A DNA stretch of 64,000 bases from Streptomyces gilvus (GTDB lineage: Bacteria; Actinomycetota; Actinomycetes; Streptomycetales; Streptomycetaceae). The DNA lies in NCBI RefSeq assembly GCF_022513565.1, contig NZ_JAKWBE010000017.1:62001-126000 (forward strand), written 5' to 3'. Each line of letters opens with the position of its first letter. The stretch's first letter is position 1. The notes under the pieces were generated by a model. The model had not been told where the DNA came from and ran no database searches. It worked only from the letters and a program-made list of their open reading frames with translations. A program made the position numbers and the translations under genes. Below, in pieces: positions 44,530-53,569 of the stretch.

Positions 44530-45459
44530 GTGAAGGCCATCGCCATCCAGCGTTACGGAGGGCCGGAGGTCCTTCGGCTCATGGACCTCCCGGAGCCGCG
44601 GATAGGGCCGGACGTCGTGCTCGTCCGTGTGTGGTACGCGGGGGTCAATCCGGCAGACTGGAAGATCCGGGAGGGCTATATCGACGACTGGTTCGAGTCG
44701 CACTTCCCCATGGTGATGGGCTGCGACCTGTCCGGTGTCGTCGAGCGCGTGGGCCTCGGCGTCACCGAGTTCGCCCCGGGCGACGAGGTCGTCGGCTACG
44801 TCCGCGCCGATCACATGCAGCGCGGCACGTACGGCGAACTGGTGGCCGCCCCCGTGCGCACCCTGGCCCACAAGCCGCGCTCCCTCGACTGGCGGGCCGC
44901 CGCCGGACTTCCGGCCGCCGGCCTCACCGCCTACCAGGCGCTGCGCCGCCATCTGGAGGTCGGCCGCGGTGACGTACTGCTCGTGCATGCGGCGGCCGGC
45001 GGGGTCGGCTCCCTCGCCGTGCAGATCGGCCGTGCTCTCGGTGCCCGGGTCATCGGCACGGCGAGCGAGCGCAACCACGAGTTCCTGCGCTCGCTCGGCG
45101 TCGAGCCCGTGACATACGGCCCCGGACTCGGCGACCGGGTCCGGGCCCTGGTCCCGGAGGGGGTCGACGCGGTCTTCGACCTGATGGGTGGTGACACGCT
45201 GCACGGTTCCCCCGCCCTGCTGCGTCCGGGCGGTCGCCTCGCGTCCATCTCCGGCGACGTGACCGGGCTGGGCGGGCGCTACGTCTTCGTCCGCCCCGAC
45301 CCGGCCGACCTCGCCGCACTGGCGGCACTGGCGGACAGCGGCGAGGTACGGGTCCATGTCAGCGCCGAGTTCCCGCTCGCCGACGCGGCACGGGCACACG
45401 AACTGGTCGCGACCGGCCATGTGCGCGGCAAGGTCGTCCTGGCGGTCGCACCGTCCTGA
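44530..45459 (+). CDS. NADP-dependent MDR oxidoreductase
   Basis: A 309-residue medium-chain reductase (VKAIAIQRYGGPEVLRLMDL). YAGVNPADWKIREG and MGCDLSGVVERVGLGVTEF are the catalytic-domain signatures, and VLLVHAAAGGVGSLAVQIGRALGA the cofactor fold. No zinc ligands, so it is of the QOR/enoyl-reductase type rather than an alcohol dehydrogenase. GTG 44530 with a GGGGAG site 10 bp ahead. A terminator follows at 45480-45506, making it a one-gene unit in front of the main biosynthetic operon. Confidence 0.9.
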   Translation: MKAIAIQRYGGPEVLRLMDLPEPRIGPDVVLVRVWYAGVNPADWKIREGYIDDWFESHFPMVMGCDLSGVVERVGLGVTEFAPGDEVVGYVRADHMQRGTYGELVAAPVRTLAHKPRSLDWRAAAGLPAAGLTAYQALRRHLEVGRGDVLLVHAAAGGVGSLAVQIGRALGARVIGTASERNHEFLRSLGVEPVTYGPGLGDRVRALVPEGVDAVFDLMGGDTLHGSPALLRPGGRLASISGDVTGLGGRYVFVRPDPADLAALAALADSGEVRVHVSAEFPLADAARAHELVATGHVRGKVVLAVAPS

Positions 45460-45479
45460 CCGCATGGCGAAGAACAGTG

Positions 45480-45506
45480 AAGGGCCGTCCCCGGTGGGCG
45501 GCCCTT
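45480..45506 (+). terminator. intrinsic terminator
   Basis: 8-bp stem AAGGGCCG / CGGCCCTT with an 11-nt loop, followed by TTCC, 20 bp after the MDR gene. It separates that gene from the AfsA operon. Confidence 0.8.
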
Positions 45507-45566
45507 TTCCTTGTCCCCTCTCCCTGTGCTCTCTGTGGGCCGTGTCCCTTCCGTCTCTCCAGTGAG

Positions 45567-45583
45567 TCTCGAGCGGCTCTCGA
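45567..45583 (+). promoter_or_regulatory. SARP-like heptamer direct repeat ahead of the AfsA operon
   Basis: TCTCGAGCGGC followed at once by TCTCGAATCGG: TCTCGA at 45567 and 45578, an 11-bp pitch, one DNA turn as in SARP target promoters (TCGAGC-type heptamers). It lies about 150 bp before the start at 45735. The -10 box is not obvious. Confidence 0.5.
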
Positions 45584-45734
45584 ATCGGCTCCGCCGTCGG
45601 CCTCAGGCGAGCTGTGGCGGAGCCGTCAGTGAACCCCTCGGTGTTCTGGGCCGAGCCCTCAGAGGCGGCTGCGAGGCTGATTTCGTGCCTCCCGGGGGGC
45701 CGCCGAACGAAACCACCGACGAACGGGACTGGGC

Positions 45735-46757
45735 ATGACCATTGCTGAGCAGGAGCGGCCGGGCGCTGCCCCGGCCGCGGCCGAACCGGCCTACCAGCGT
45801 TCGATGGACCGGGTGCTGGTGCACCGCCGCGCCATCATGGAGGTCTTCGTCACGGACGCGGCACGGATCGGCGACGACACCTTCGCCGTCGCGGTCCAGG
45901 CGCCCCGCGCGCACAGCTACTACAACGACCACACCCAGCGGCCCGCGCTGCTCGATCCGCTGTTCCTCCTGGAGGCGGCCCGGCAGGCGGTCACCGTCGT
46001 GGCGCATCAGTGGCTGGGGGTCTCGTACGACACGTCGTTCCTGATCAGCGACTGGACCACCGAGTTCACGGCGTTGCCCGCGCTGCGGGCCCGGGGCGAG
46101 GCGCCGGACGAGTTCGTCGTCGAGGTCACCACCCGTGATCTCAAGCGGCGCGGTACGCGGCTGCTGGCCGCCACGCTGGAGTGCGTGTTCGTCGTCGGCG
46201 GCCGGCCTGCCGGGACGAGCCGGATCGTGGCCGGTTACCTCAGCCGTGACGGTTACGGGGCGCACCGCGAGAAGAGCCGCGGAACCGTTCCACCGCTCTC
46301 CTGCGACATGCCGCACGAGCGGACAGGCGTCCCCGTGGCGCCCGGACTCGTGGGTCGTGAGCGGGCCGGGAACGTGGTGCTGACCGATGTGACACACCCG
46401 GGCGGCTCCGCTCCTTTGACCGCCCTGCTCGACGTCCCCGTGCAGCACCCGGCGATGTACGACCACCCACTGGACCATGTGCCGGCGATGGCCCTGATGG
46501 AGGCGGCCCGCCAGGCGGCGGTGCTCGTCGCCGGGGCGCCGGCCGAGCGGCGGTACGCGTACGCCTTCGAGGCCACCTTCAGCCGCTTCGTGGAGCTGGA
46601 CAGTCCCGTGGCGGTCGTCGCCACCCCCTCCGGCGGCGACCGCCTCACCGTCGACTTCCAGCAGGACGGCTCATCCGTCTGCACCGCCGTCGTCGCGGTG
46701 GCCGGGCTTGCGGCTCCACCGGCGGCGGACGCGGCCACGGCCGCGGACGGCGGGTGA
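45735..46757 (+). CDS. AfsA/ScbA-family hotdog protein (butenolide synthase-like)
   Basis: A 340-residue protein with two A-factor-biosynthesis hotdog repeats: repeat 1 LVHRRAIMEVFVTDAARIGD with PRAHSYYNDH and LLEAARQAVTVVAH; repeat 2 GRERAGNVVLTDV with DHPLDHVPAMALMEAARQAAV. AfsA joins a beta-ketoacyl-ACP to dihydroxyacetone phosphate, the first committed step to gamma-butyrolactones; relatives act in methylenomycin, salinipostin and similar pathways. ATG 45735. It is first of nine genes packed in one direction. No ArpA-like receptor gene lies nearby, so a biosynthetic rather than signalling role is likely. Confidence 0.88.
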   Translation: MTIAEQERPGAAPAAAEPAYQRSMDRVLVHRRAIMEVFVTDAARIGDDTFAVAVQAPRAHSYYNDHTQRPALLDPLFLLEAARQAVTVVAHQWLGVSYDTSFLISDWTTEFTALPALRARGEAPDEFVVEVTTRDLKRRGTRLLAATLECVFVVGGRPAGTSRIVAGYLSRDGYGAHREKSRGTVPPLSCDMPHERTGVPVAPGLVGRERAGNVVLTDVTHPGGSAPLTALLDVPVQHPAMYDHPLDHVPAMALMEAARQAAVLVAGAPAERRYAYAFEATFSRFVELDSPVAVVATPSGGDRLTVDFQQDGSSVCTAVVAVAGLAAPPAADAATAADGG

Positions 46758-46763
46758 CGGTCC

Positions 46764-47831
46764 GTGCGACTGCACTCACCGCTCGGGCTGATCGCCGCGG
46801 CCTGGTACCCGCAACAGCGGCAGACGGTCGAGGACGCCCTGGCCGCCGGCGACATCGACAGCCGTACCGCCCGCGAACTCGGCTACACCTCCCTGCCGGT
46901 CAGCGAGCACACGGCGCCGCCGGACATGGCCGTCGAGGCCGCGACGGAGGTGCTCGAACGCTCCGGTGCCCCGGCCGGCCGGCTGTCGCTGGTCCTGCAC
47001 GCGAGCGTCCACCACCAGGGCCATGACGCCTGGTCCGCCCCGCACTACGTGGCCCGGCGGCTCGGTGCCCACCGCGCCGTACCGATCGGGCTGCTGCAGC
47101 AGTGCAACGGCGGGGCCATCGGTATCGAACTGGCCGCGAGCCGTCTCCAGGGCGACCCGGCCGCCGGGCCCGCGCTGGTGACGACGGCCGACCGGTTCCT
47201 GATGCCGAGCTGGCACCGCTGGCTCAGCGACTACGGCATGGCGGCGGGGGACGCGGCCACAGCCGTCCTCGTCCACCGCATGGCCGGCGCGGCGGAGGCG
47301 TCCGGGTCCCCGGCGACGTCGCACCCGCTCACCCCGGACCTGCTGCTGCACTCCCTCGCGACCGATGTCGCGGCCGAACTCGAAGTCATGCACCGGGGTG
47401 ACGACGAGCTCAACGCGACGCCCATGGGCCACAGTTCGATGATCGACGTACGGCGCACCAAGCGGGCGTTCATCAAGGCGTACGGCGTCGACTTCTTCCT
47501 CAAGACGGCCGCCGAGCGCATCCGTGCCGTCGTGGAGGAGAGCCTGGCCGACGCCGGACTCGCCCCGGACGACCCCCGGCTGCGGCACGCCGTCATCCCC
47601 CGGCTGGGGAGCAAGGCCATGGAGGAGGCGTACATCCCTCCGCTGAGGGACGTCACTTCCGCGGAGGTGCTCGACCTCGGCCGGGCCACCGGGCACGTGG
47701 GTTCCGGTGATCTCAACGCCTCCCTCGCCGACCTGGCCCGTACCGATTTGCTGGAGCCCGGGCAGTTCGCGCTCGTGCTGAACGGCGGCGGCGGGTTCAC
47801 GTTCACGGCGGTGGTGGTCGGCAGGCCCTGA
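46764..47831 (+). CDS. KASIII-like acyltransferase/ketosynthase (CerJ/ChlB6-like) with altered active site
   Basis: A 355-residue thiolase-fold protein. The nucleophile Cys114 is in GLLQQCNGGAIGIEL. The usual KASIII His (F-H-Q-A-N) reads VIPRLGSKAM, and the Asn loop (G-N-T) is replaced by TGHVGSGDLNASLADLA. This GHxGxGD pattern is that of KASIII homologues that transfer acyl groups to sugars or other acceptors (CerJ, ChlB6). It may therefore acylate a product hydroxyl or load an unusual starter rather than condense malonyl-ACP. GTG 46764, 6 bp after the AfsA gene. Confidence 0.82.
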   Translation: MRLHSPLGLIAAAWYPQQRQTVEDALAAGDIDSRTARELGYTSLPVSEHTAPPDMAVEAATEVLERSGAPAGRLSLVLHASVHHQGHDAWSAPHYVARRLGAHRAVPIGLLQQCNGGAIGIELAASRLQGDPAAGPALVTTADRFLMPSWHRWLSDYGMAAGDAATAVLVHRMAGAAEASGSPATSHPLTPDLLLHSLATDVAAELEVMHRGDDELNATPMGHSSMIDVRRTKRAFIKAYGVDFFLKTAAERIRAVVEESLADAGLAPDDPRLRHAVIPRLGSKAMEEAYIPPLRDVTSAEVLDLGRATGHVGSGDLNASLADLARTDLLEPGQFALVLNGGGGFTFTAVVVGRP

Positions 47832-47917
47832 CCGGCCGTCCGGCACGCCCCCGCTTCAGCACCGACGAACAGCCGACGGACAACCGACGAGCAATCACAC
47901 GATCAAGGAGATCCACC

Positions 47918-48160
47918 ATGTCCGCACACCAGGACCGTCTCTTCACCCTCGTCACCGACAAGCTCGGTGTCGCTCCCGAGGACCTCGACACCACCGCCAC
48001 CTTCGACGCCCTCGACCTGGACTCGCTCGCGCTGATCGAGCTCAGCGTCATCGTGCAGAAGGAGTTCGGCGTCCAGATCGACGAGACCGCGCTGACCCCC
48101 GACAACACCTTCGCCGACGTCCTGACCGTCATCGACGCCAAGGCCGCGGTGGCCCGATGA
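47918..48160 (+). CDS. acyl carrier protein
   Basis: An 80-residue ACP. The phosphopantetheine serine is Ser36 in ALDLDSLALIEL; the acidic helix II and overall length are standard. ATG 47918 has a perfect AAGGAG 7 bp before it. Its last codon overlaps the KAS II start (ATGA), so carrier and ketosynthase are made together. This is a pathway-specific ACP, distinct from the housekeeping fatty-acid ACP, which sits with fabD/fabH/fabF elsewhere in Streptomyces. Confidence 0.95.
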   Translation: MSAHQDRLFTLVTDKLGVAPEDLDTTATFDALDLDSLALIELSVIVQKEFGVQIDETALTPDNTFADVLTVIDAKAAVAR

Positions 48161-49416
48161 CGGACACCCGGACACAGGCGCGTCCCGGGCGCGGCCGGCG
48201 ATTCGACGTCGCCGTCACGGGAGTCGGTCTGGTCACCCCGGCCGGTCTGGGCGTCGAGGCCAACGTGGAACGGGTCTGGTCGGGGCGGTCCACCGCGGCC
48301 ACCGACCCCGAACTCACGGGCCTGTCCGTCGACTTCGCCTGTCGTGTACCGGACTTCGACGCGGCGGCGCTGCTGGGTCGGCGCAGCGCCGTACGCATGG
48401 ACCGGGTCAGCCACTTCGGTGTGGTCGCGGCCCGGCAGGCGGTGGCGGACGCCGGACTCGCCCCGGACGCGTGGGAGGGCCCCCGGGTCGGTGTGGTCGT
48501 CGGTACGTCGCTGGGCGGCTGGTCCACGGCCGAGCGGGAGCACGGCAACCGGCTGGCCGACGGCCCGGAGTTCGTCTCCCCACTGCTGATGGTGATGGGG
48601 CCGGTCAACATGACCGCCGGCTATATCGCCATGGACCTCAAGGCCCTGGGTCCCAACCAGGTGGTGTCCACGGCCTGCGCGTCCGGCAACACGGCGATCG
48701 GGTACGCCCGCGCCCTGCTGGAGGCCGGGGTCTGCGACATCGTGCTGGCGGGCGGCGCCGAGGCGGCGATGTCCCCGACGGCGATGGCCAGTCTGGCGCG
48801 GGCCGGCGCGCTGTCCACCCGGGGCGACGACCCGGCGTCCGCCTCGCGCCCGTTCGACGCCGACCGCGACGGCTTCGTCGCGGGCGAGGGCGCGGCCATG
48901 CTGGTGCTGGAACGGGTCGAGGACGCGCGGGCGCGGGGCGCCCGGATCCGGGCCCGGGTGTCCGGGTTCGGCGCGTCCGCCGACGGCCATCACGCGTCGG
49001 CGCCCGATCCGACGGGCGGCGGCGCCGAGCGGGCCGTCCGGGCGGCGCTCGCCGACGCCGTGGTCGACCCGTCCGAGGTGGACCACATCAACGCGCACGG
49101 CACGTCCACCCAGCTCAACGACATCACCGAGGCCGGGATGATCCGCCGGGTGTTCGGCGAGCAGCCCGCCGTCACCTCCACCAAGGGTGTCGTGGGTCAT
49201 CTGCTGGGCGCGGCCGGAGCCGCCGAGGCGGTGTACACCGTGCTCGCCGTCGAGCGGCGCCTCGTCCCGCCGACCGCCAACCTGACGAGTCAGGACCCGG
49301 GCATCGGGGTGGACGTCGTGGCCAAGGAGGCACGCCCGTTGGAGATCGGCGCCGCGGTGAACAACTCCTTCGGCTTCGGCGGCCAGAACGCGGTGATCGT
49401 GGTGACCCCGGCGTGA
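48157..49416 (+). CDS. beta-ketoacyl-ACP synthase II (FabF-like)
   Basis: A 419-residue condensing enzyme that extends acyl-ACP with malonyl units. Cys174 lies in VSTACASGNTAIG, His in HINAHGTSTQLND, Lys/His in TSTKGVVGHLLGAAGA, and the C-terminal NNSFGFGGQNA loop is present, so all catalytic residues are kept. No chain-length factor partner is encoded, which argues for a FabF-type homodimer making a reduced or short chain, not a type II aromatic polyketide. Overlaps the ACP and ketoreductase genes by 4 bp on each side. Confidence 0.94.
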   Translation: MTDTRTQARPGRGRRFDVAVTGVGLVTPAGLGVEANVERVWSGRSTAATDPELTGLSVDFACRVPDFDAAALLGRRSAVRMDRVSHFGVVAARQAVADAGLAPDAWEGPRVGVVVGTSLGGWSTAEREHGNRLADGPEFVSPLLMVMGPVNMTAGYIAMDLKALGPNQVVSTACASGNTAIGYARALLEAGVCDIVLAGGAEAAMSPTAMASLARAGALSTRGDDPASASRPFDADRDGFVAGEGAAMLVLERVEDARARGARIRARVSGFGASADGHHASAPDPTGGGAERAVRAALADAVVDPSEVDHINAHGTSTQLNDITEAGMIRRVFGEQPAVTSTKGVVGHLLGAAGAAEAVYTVLAVERRLVPPTANLTSQDPGIGVDVVAKEARPLEIGAAVNNSFGFGGQNAVIVVTPA

Positions 49417-50156
49417 GTACGGCTCAGCGGTCCACGAACGCCGGTGCGCCCGCGGGCCGTTCGGTCCTCGTCACCGGGGGCAACCGGGGCATCGGTCTGG
49501 CCGTCGCCCGTTCGCTCGCCGCGCGCGGCGACCGGGTGGCGGTCACCTACCGCACCGGTGAGCCGCCGACCGGGCTGCTCGGGGTGCGCTGCGACGTCAC
49601 CGACGAGGAACAGGTGGAGCGTGCCTTCAAGGAGGTCGCGGCGGCGCAGGGCGATGTCGAGGTGCTGGTCGCGAACGCCGGGATCACCCGGGACGGGCTG
49701 CTGCTGGCGCTCGACGACGAGGCGGTCGACACCGTGCTCGACACCAATCTGCGGGCGGTGATCCGGGTCGCCCGGCACGCCGCCCGGAGCATGCTCGGCG
49801 GGCGCTGGGGCCGACTGGTGCTCATCTCCTCGGCCGTCGCGTTCACCGGTTCGCCCGGCCAGACCAACTACACCGCCGCCAAGGCCGGTCTCGTGGGCCT
49901 CGCCCGCTCCCTCGCCTGGGAGCTGGGCGGCCGTGGCATCACCGTCAACGTCGTCGCCCCCGGCCTCGTCGAGACGGACATGCTGCGCGACGTGCGCCCC
50001 GCCCGCCTTGAGCAGTACCTGGCGATGACCCCGCTCGGCCGGCCCGGCACCACCGAGGAGGTGGCGGCGGCCGTCGGATTCCTCACCGGTGAGCACGCCT
50101 CGTACATCACCGGCGCCGTGCTGCCGGTCAGCGGTGGGCTCGGCATGGGTCACTGA
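49413..50156 (+). CDS. 3-oxoacyl-ACP reductase (FabG-like SDR)
   Basis: A 247-residue SDR: cofactor loop VTGGNRGIGLAVARSLAARG, NAG motif VLVANAGITRDGLL, Ser in LISSAVAF and Tyr-Lys in TNYTAAKAGLVGLARSLAWE. The TRDGLL and PGLVETDML stretches are those of FabG proteins acting on ACP-bound beta-ketones. GTG 49413 overlaps the KAS stop (GTGA). It is likely the ketoreductase for chains built by the neighbouring KAS/ACP. Confidence 0.92.
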   Translation: MSTAQRSTNAGAPAGRSVLVTGGNRGIGLAVARSLAARGDRVAVTYRTGEPPTGLLGVRCDVTDEEQVERAFKEVAAAQGDVEVLVANAGITRDGLLLALDDEAVDTVLDTNLRAVIRVARHAARSMLGGRWGRLVLISSAVAFTGSPGQTNYTAAKAGLVGLARSLAWELGGRGITVNVVAPGLVETDMLRDVRPARLEQYLAMTPLGRPGTTEEVAAAVGFLTGEHASYITGAVLPVSGGLGMGH

Positions 50157-50212
50157 CGCCCCGTGCCGCCTCGTCCACCACCCCACGCAAGCGCAGGAAC
50201 AGGAGAGGGACC

Positions 50213-51199
50213 ATGCCAGTCGGTGTCCTGTCGATCGGCTCCTACATACCGGACAAGGTCGTCGACAACCAGCAGATCAGCACCTGGACGGGGATGCCCG
50301 AGTCCTGGGTGACCGAGCGCACCGGAATACTTCAGCGCCGGTACGCCGAGCCGGGCACCACGACGTCCGACCTCGCCGTGCCCGCCGCCCGCGAGGCGCT
50401 GGAGGGCGTCGGCCCCGAGGCGCGCGCCGAACTCGGCGCGCTGGTCGTGGCGACCAGCACCCCGGACGTACCGCAGCCGTCCACGGCGGCGATCCTCCAG
50501 CACAAGCTGGGGCTCTCCGCGCTGCCCTCCTTCGACATCAACGCCGTCTGCAGCGGCTTCCTGTACGGCCTCTCGGTCGCCGAGGGGCTGCTGCGGGCCG
50601 GGCGTCACGGTGAGCATGTGCTGCTGGTCGGTGCCGACATGTTCTCCACGATCATGGACAGGTCCGACCGGCGCACGGTGAGTCTGTTCGGCGACGGCGC
50701 GGGCGCCGTCGTGCTCGGCACGGTCCCCGAAGGCTACGGCCTGCAGTCGGTGCACCTGGTCACGGACGGGGAGTTCCACCACTACGTGGAGGTGGAGGCC
50801 GGCGGTACCCGGACGCCGCTCGACGAGGAGGCCCGCGACGCCGGGAAGCACTTCTTCCGCATGGACGGGCGGGCGGTGCGCGACTACGCGCTGTCGATGC
50901 TGGCGAAGCTGACCGCCGTGACCCTCGACGACTGCGGGCTGGCCCTGGAGGACATCGACCGGTTCGTCTTCCACCAGGCGAACACCAGGCTCCTGGAGAC
51001 CTTCGTGGCGGAGGCGGGGATCGACCCGCGGCGGGTCGCCTACACCGCGCCGCACCTCGGCAACACCGTCGCCGCGTCCGTGCCGCTCACCCTGCACGCC
51101 ACCCATCGGGAGCGGCCCCTCAGGCGCGGCGAGCGGGTGCTGCTGGCATCGGTGGGCGGCGGCATGACGGCGGGCGCGGCGCTGCTGACCTGGTACTGA
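50213..51199 (+). CDS. beta-ketoacyl-ACP synthase III (FabH-like)
   Basis: A 328-residue KASIII with an intact Cys-His-Asn triad: Cys113 in DINAVCSGFLYGL, His in VFHQANTRLLE and Asn in HLGNTVAASVPL. It would start chains by condensing an acyl-CoA primer with malonyl-ACP. N-terminal GVLSIGSYIPDKVVDN is canonical. ATG 50213 follows GGAGAGGGA. Two KASIII-fold proteins in one operon, one canonical and one of altered type, suggest separate priming and acyl-transfer steps. Confidence 0.93.
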   Translation: MPVGVLSIGSYIPDKVVDNQQISTWTGMPESWVTERTGILQRRYAEPGTTTSDLAVPAAREALEGVGPEARAELGALVVATSTPDVPQPSTAAILQHKLGLSALPSFDINAVCSGFLYGLSVAEGLLRAGRHGEHVLLVGADMFSTIMDRSDRRTVSLFGDGAGAVVLGTVPEGYGLQSVHLVTDGEFHHYVEVEAGGTRTPLDEEARDAGKHFFRMDGRAVRDYALSMLAKLTAVTLDDCGLALEDIDRFVFHQANTRLLETFVAEAGIDPRRVAYTAPHLGNTVAASVPLTLHATHRERPLRRGERVLLASVGGGMTAGAALLTWY

Positions 51200-51263
51200 C
51201 GCACGGGCCGCGCATGCCCGCGCCCCACGAACACACCCATCACACGCACTAGTTGGAGGAGCC

Positions 51264-52022
51264 ATGAGGCTCGACGGACAGACCGCCGTCATCACCGGCG
51301 GCACGCGGGGCCTGGGCCGGGCGATCGCCGAGGCATGCCTCGCGGAGGGTGCCTCGGTGGTGGTCGCCGCGCGCAACCCGTACGACGTCAAGGAGTTGGC
51401 CGACGAGTACGGCGGCCGGCTGCTCTACCACCAGACGGATGTCACCGACGAGCGGTCGGTGGCCGGTCTGATGACCGCCGCCGTCGAGGCGTTCGGCGGC
51501 ATCGACGTCCTGGTCAACAACGCCGGCGTCAGCCGTGACGGCAAGATCGCCCGGCTGTCGGTGACCGACTGGAACACCACGCTGGCCACCAATCTGACCG
51601 GTGTCTTCCTGTGCACACGCGCGGTGATCGCGCCGATGACCGCGCCCGGCAGTGCGACGGGCGCGGGTGGCCGCATCATCAACGTGTCGTCCTGTGTGGC
51701 CGGGCGGGCGGCGATCGGCGCCGCCGCGTACAGCGCGAGCAAGGCCGCCGTGGAGATGTTCACCCGGACCTCGGCGGCGGAGCTGGCCCCCAAGGGCATC
51801 ACCGTCAACTGCCTGTCGCCCGGCTACATCGACGAGGGCATGGGCAAGGAGCTGGCCGCCAACGAGCGCGCGTGGGAGAGCTACCGCGGGCGGCTGCTCT
51901 CCGGGCGGCTCGGCCGGCCCGAGGAGGTCGGCGCCACGGCGGTGTTCCTCGCTTCCCGGGACAGCTCGTACGTCAACGGCAGTGTGGTCGAGGTCAACGG
52001 GGGGTTGATGTGGGCGGCCTGA
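51264..52022 (+). CDS. SDR family oxidoreductase
   Basis: A 252-residue classical SDR: TGGTRGLGRAIAEACLAEGA, NNAGVSRDGKIARLS, catalytic Ser in INVSSCVAG and YSASKAAVEMFTR. Closer to gluconate 5-dehydrogenase-type SDRs than to the FabG-like gene upstream. It may reduce the butenolide or a keto group on the finished skeleton. ATG 51264 with GGAGGA 6 bp ahead. Its end overlaps the monooxygenase gene by 13 bp. Confidence 0.9.
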   Translation: MRLDGQTAVITGGTRGLGRAIAEACLAEGASVVVAARNPYDVKELADEYGGRLLYHQTDVTDERSVAGLMTAAVEAFGGIDVLVNNAGVSRDGKIARLSVTDWNTTLATNLTGVFLCTRAVIAPMTAPGSATGAGGRIINVSSCVAGRAAIGAAAYSASKAAVEMFTRTSAAELAPKGITVNCLSPGYIDEGMGKELAANERAWESYRGRLLSGRLGRPEEVGATAVFLASRDSSYVNGSVVEVNGGLMWAA

Positions 52023-53569
52023 CCAAGGCCGGGCCCGAGGGGTCCGTACTGGTCGTCGGCGCGGGCCCGGTGGGTCTGGTCCTCGCCTGCGAGCTGCTCC
52101 AGCGCGGAGTCGCGGTACGTGTCGTGGACGCCGGGCGCGGTGTGTCGGCGCACTCCCGGGCGAACGTCGTATGGCCGCGCAACCTCGAACTCCTCGACCG
52201 GATCGGGGTGACCGACGAGCTGCTCGGCCTCGGCCACCGGCTGGCGGGGACGGCGTTCTACTCGCGTGGTCGGCGGCTGGCCACGGCGTGGATGAGCAGA
52301 CTGCCCGACTCGCCGTACCCGTTCGCGCTGACGATCTCGCAGAACGAGACCGAGCGGGTGCTCCGGCGGCGGCTCGGCGAGCTCGGCGGCACCGTCGAGG
52401 ACGGGGTGCGGCTGACGTCGTTGGACAACGCGGGCGGTGTGCCGTCGGTCAAGCTGGAGCACGACGGCGGACGGGTCGAGGAGCTCGAACCGGGCTGGCT
52501 GGTCGGCGCGGACGGCGCGCACAGCACCGTCCGCAAGGAGCTGGGCATCGACTACGCGGGTCCGCCGGTCGATGTGTCGTTCGCCATCACCGACGCCCGG
52601 TTGACCACCAGCCTCCCCGAGGACCTCTCGCACTACTGCTACGCGCCGAGCGGTGCCATCGTGCTCGGCCCGATGGGCGACGGCGTCCACCGGATCGCGC
52701 TGAACGTGCCGCACGACGCCTACGACCAGCACAGTCCGCCGCCGCGCGAGATGTTCCAGCGGGTCGTCGACGACCGGGCGGCCCGTCGCAGCGTGGTCGA
52801 GGAGCTGCTGTGGAGCGGTTCCTTCCGGGTACGGGTCCGGATCGCATCCCGGTTCCGCCGCGACCGTTGCTTCCTGGTGGGCGACGCCGCCCATGTGATC
52901 AGCCCGGCCGGCGGCCAGGGCATGAACACCGGGATGCAGGACGCGTTCAATCTGGCGTGGAAGCTGTCCGGGGTGGTCCTCGGGGAGTTCGGGGAGGGCA
53001 TCCTCGACTCCTACGACAGCGAGCGGCGGGCGGTCTCGCACGATGTGGCGCGCTCGACCGGGTGGCTGACCAAGGCCGGGCTGGTCAACACACCGGCGAA
53101 GGTCGCGCTGCGCGACGCGGCGTTCATGGCGGCCGACCGGACAGGTCTTTTCCAGCGCAGGCTCGCCCCGCAGCTCGGCCAGACCGCGGTCAGTTACGAC
53201 GGTGACCGTCATCCCCGGCTGCCGGTGAAGGTCGCGGGCCAGGCCGACGACGCGCCCCATCTGGCGAGCGGGGGCTGGCCGGTGATCGCCCGGGACCGGC
53301 ACACGGTGCTGCTGTGGCCCGGGACCCGGACACCGCCGGCCGACTGGCGGCGCACCCGCGAGCGGGTGCGCGCGGCGCTGCCCGAGGGCACCCCCGTCCT
53401 CGACCTGACCCGGGCGCTGCCCTCGGGTCCGGCCCGGGCACTGGGCCCGGCGCCGACCGTGGCGGTGGTCCGCCCGGACGGTCATCTGCTGGCCCGGTGC
53501 GCCCCCGGGCGGCCGACGGAGATCGCACGACTGCTCGACCGAGCGGTAGACCCAAGGAGTCGGCCATGA
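52010..53569 (+). CDS. FAD-dependent monooxygenase (aromatic hydroxylase-like)
   Basis: A 519-residue class A flavoprotein monooxygenase. FAD fold VVGAGPVGLVLACELLQRG, the DG motif in LVGADGAHSTVRKELG and the GD motif in FLVGDAAHVISPAGGQGMN are complete, and a C-terminal thioredoxin-like domain like those of polyketide hydroxylases follows (residues about 400-519). It would hydroxylate or oxidatively rearrange an enol- or phenol-like substrate using NAD(P)H. GTG 52010 lies inside the end of the SDR gene; the stop overlaps the HAD gene start (ATGA). Confidence 0.92.
   Translation: MGGLTKAGPEGSVLVVGAGPVGLVLACELLQRGVAVRVVDAGRGVSAHSRANVVWPRNLELLDRIGVTDELLGLGHRLAGTAFYSRGRRLATAWMSRLPDSPYPFALTISQNETERVLRRRLGELGGTVEDGVRLTSLDNAGGVPSVKLEHDGGRVEELEPGWLVGADGAHSTVRKELGIDYAGPPVDVSFAITDARLTTSLPEDLSHYCYAPSGAIVLGPMGDGVHRIALNVPHDAYDQHSPPPREMFQRVVDDRAARRSVVEELLWSGSFRVRVRIASRFRRDRCFLVGDAAHVISPAGGQGMNTGMQDAFNLAWKLSGVVLGEFGEGILDSYDSERRAVSHDVARSTGWLTKAGLVNTPAKVALRDAAFMAADRTGLFQRRLAPQLGQTAVSYDGDRHPRLPVKVAGQADDAPHLASGGWPVIARDRHTVLLWPGTRTPPADWRRTRERVRAALPEGTPVLDLTRALPSGPARALGPAPTVAVVRPDGHLLARCAPGRPTEIARLLDRAVDPRSRP

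Noticed and set aside
45735-46757. Gamma-butyrolactone signalling locus (AfsA with receptor)
   Set aside because: No ArpA/ScbR-type TetR receptor gene lies nearby, and the gene is embedded in a biosynthetic operon.
48157-49416. Type II aromatic polyketide (minimal PKS) cluster
   Set aside because: There is a single KAS with its active-site Cys, no chain-length factor and no aromatase/cyclase, so minimal type II PKS is not supported.
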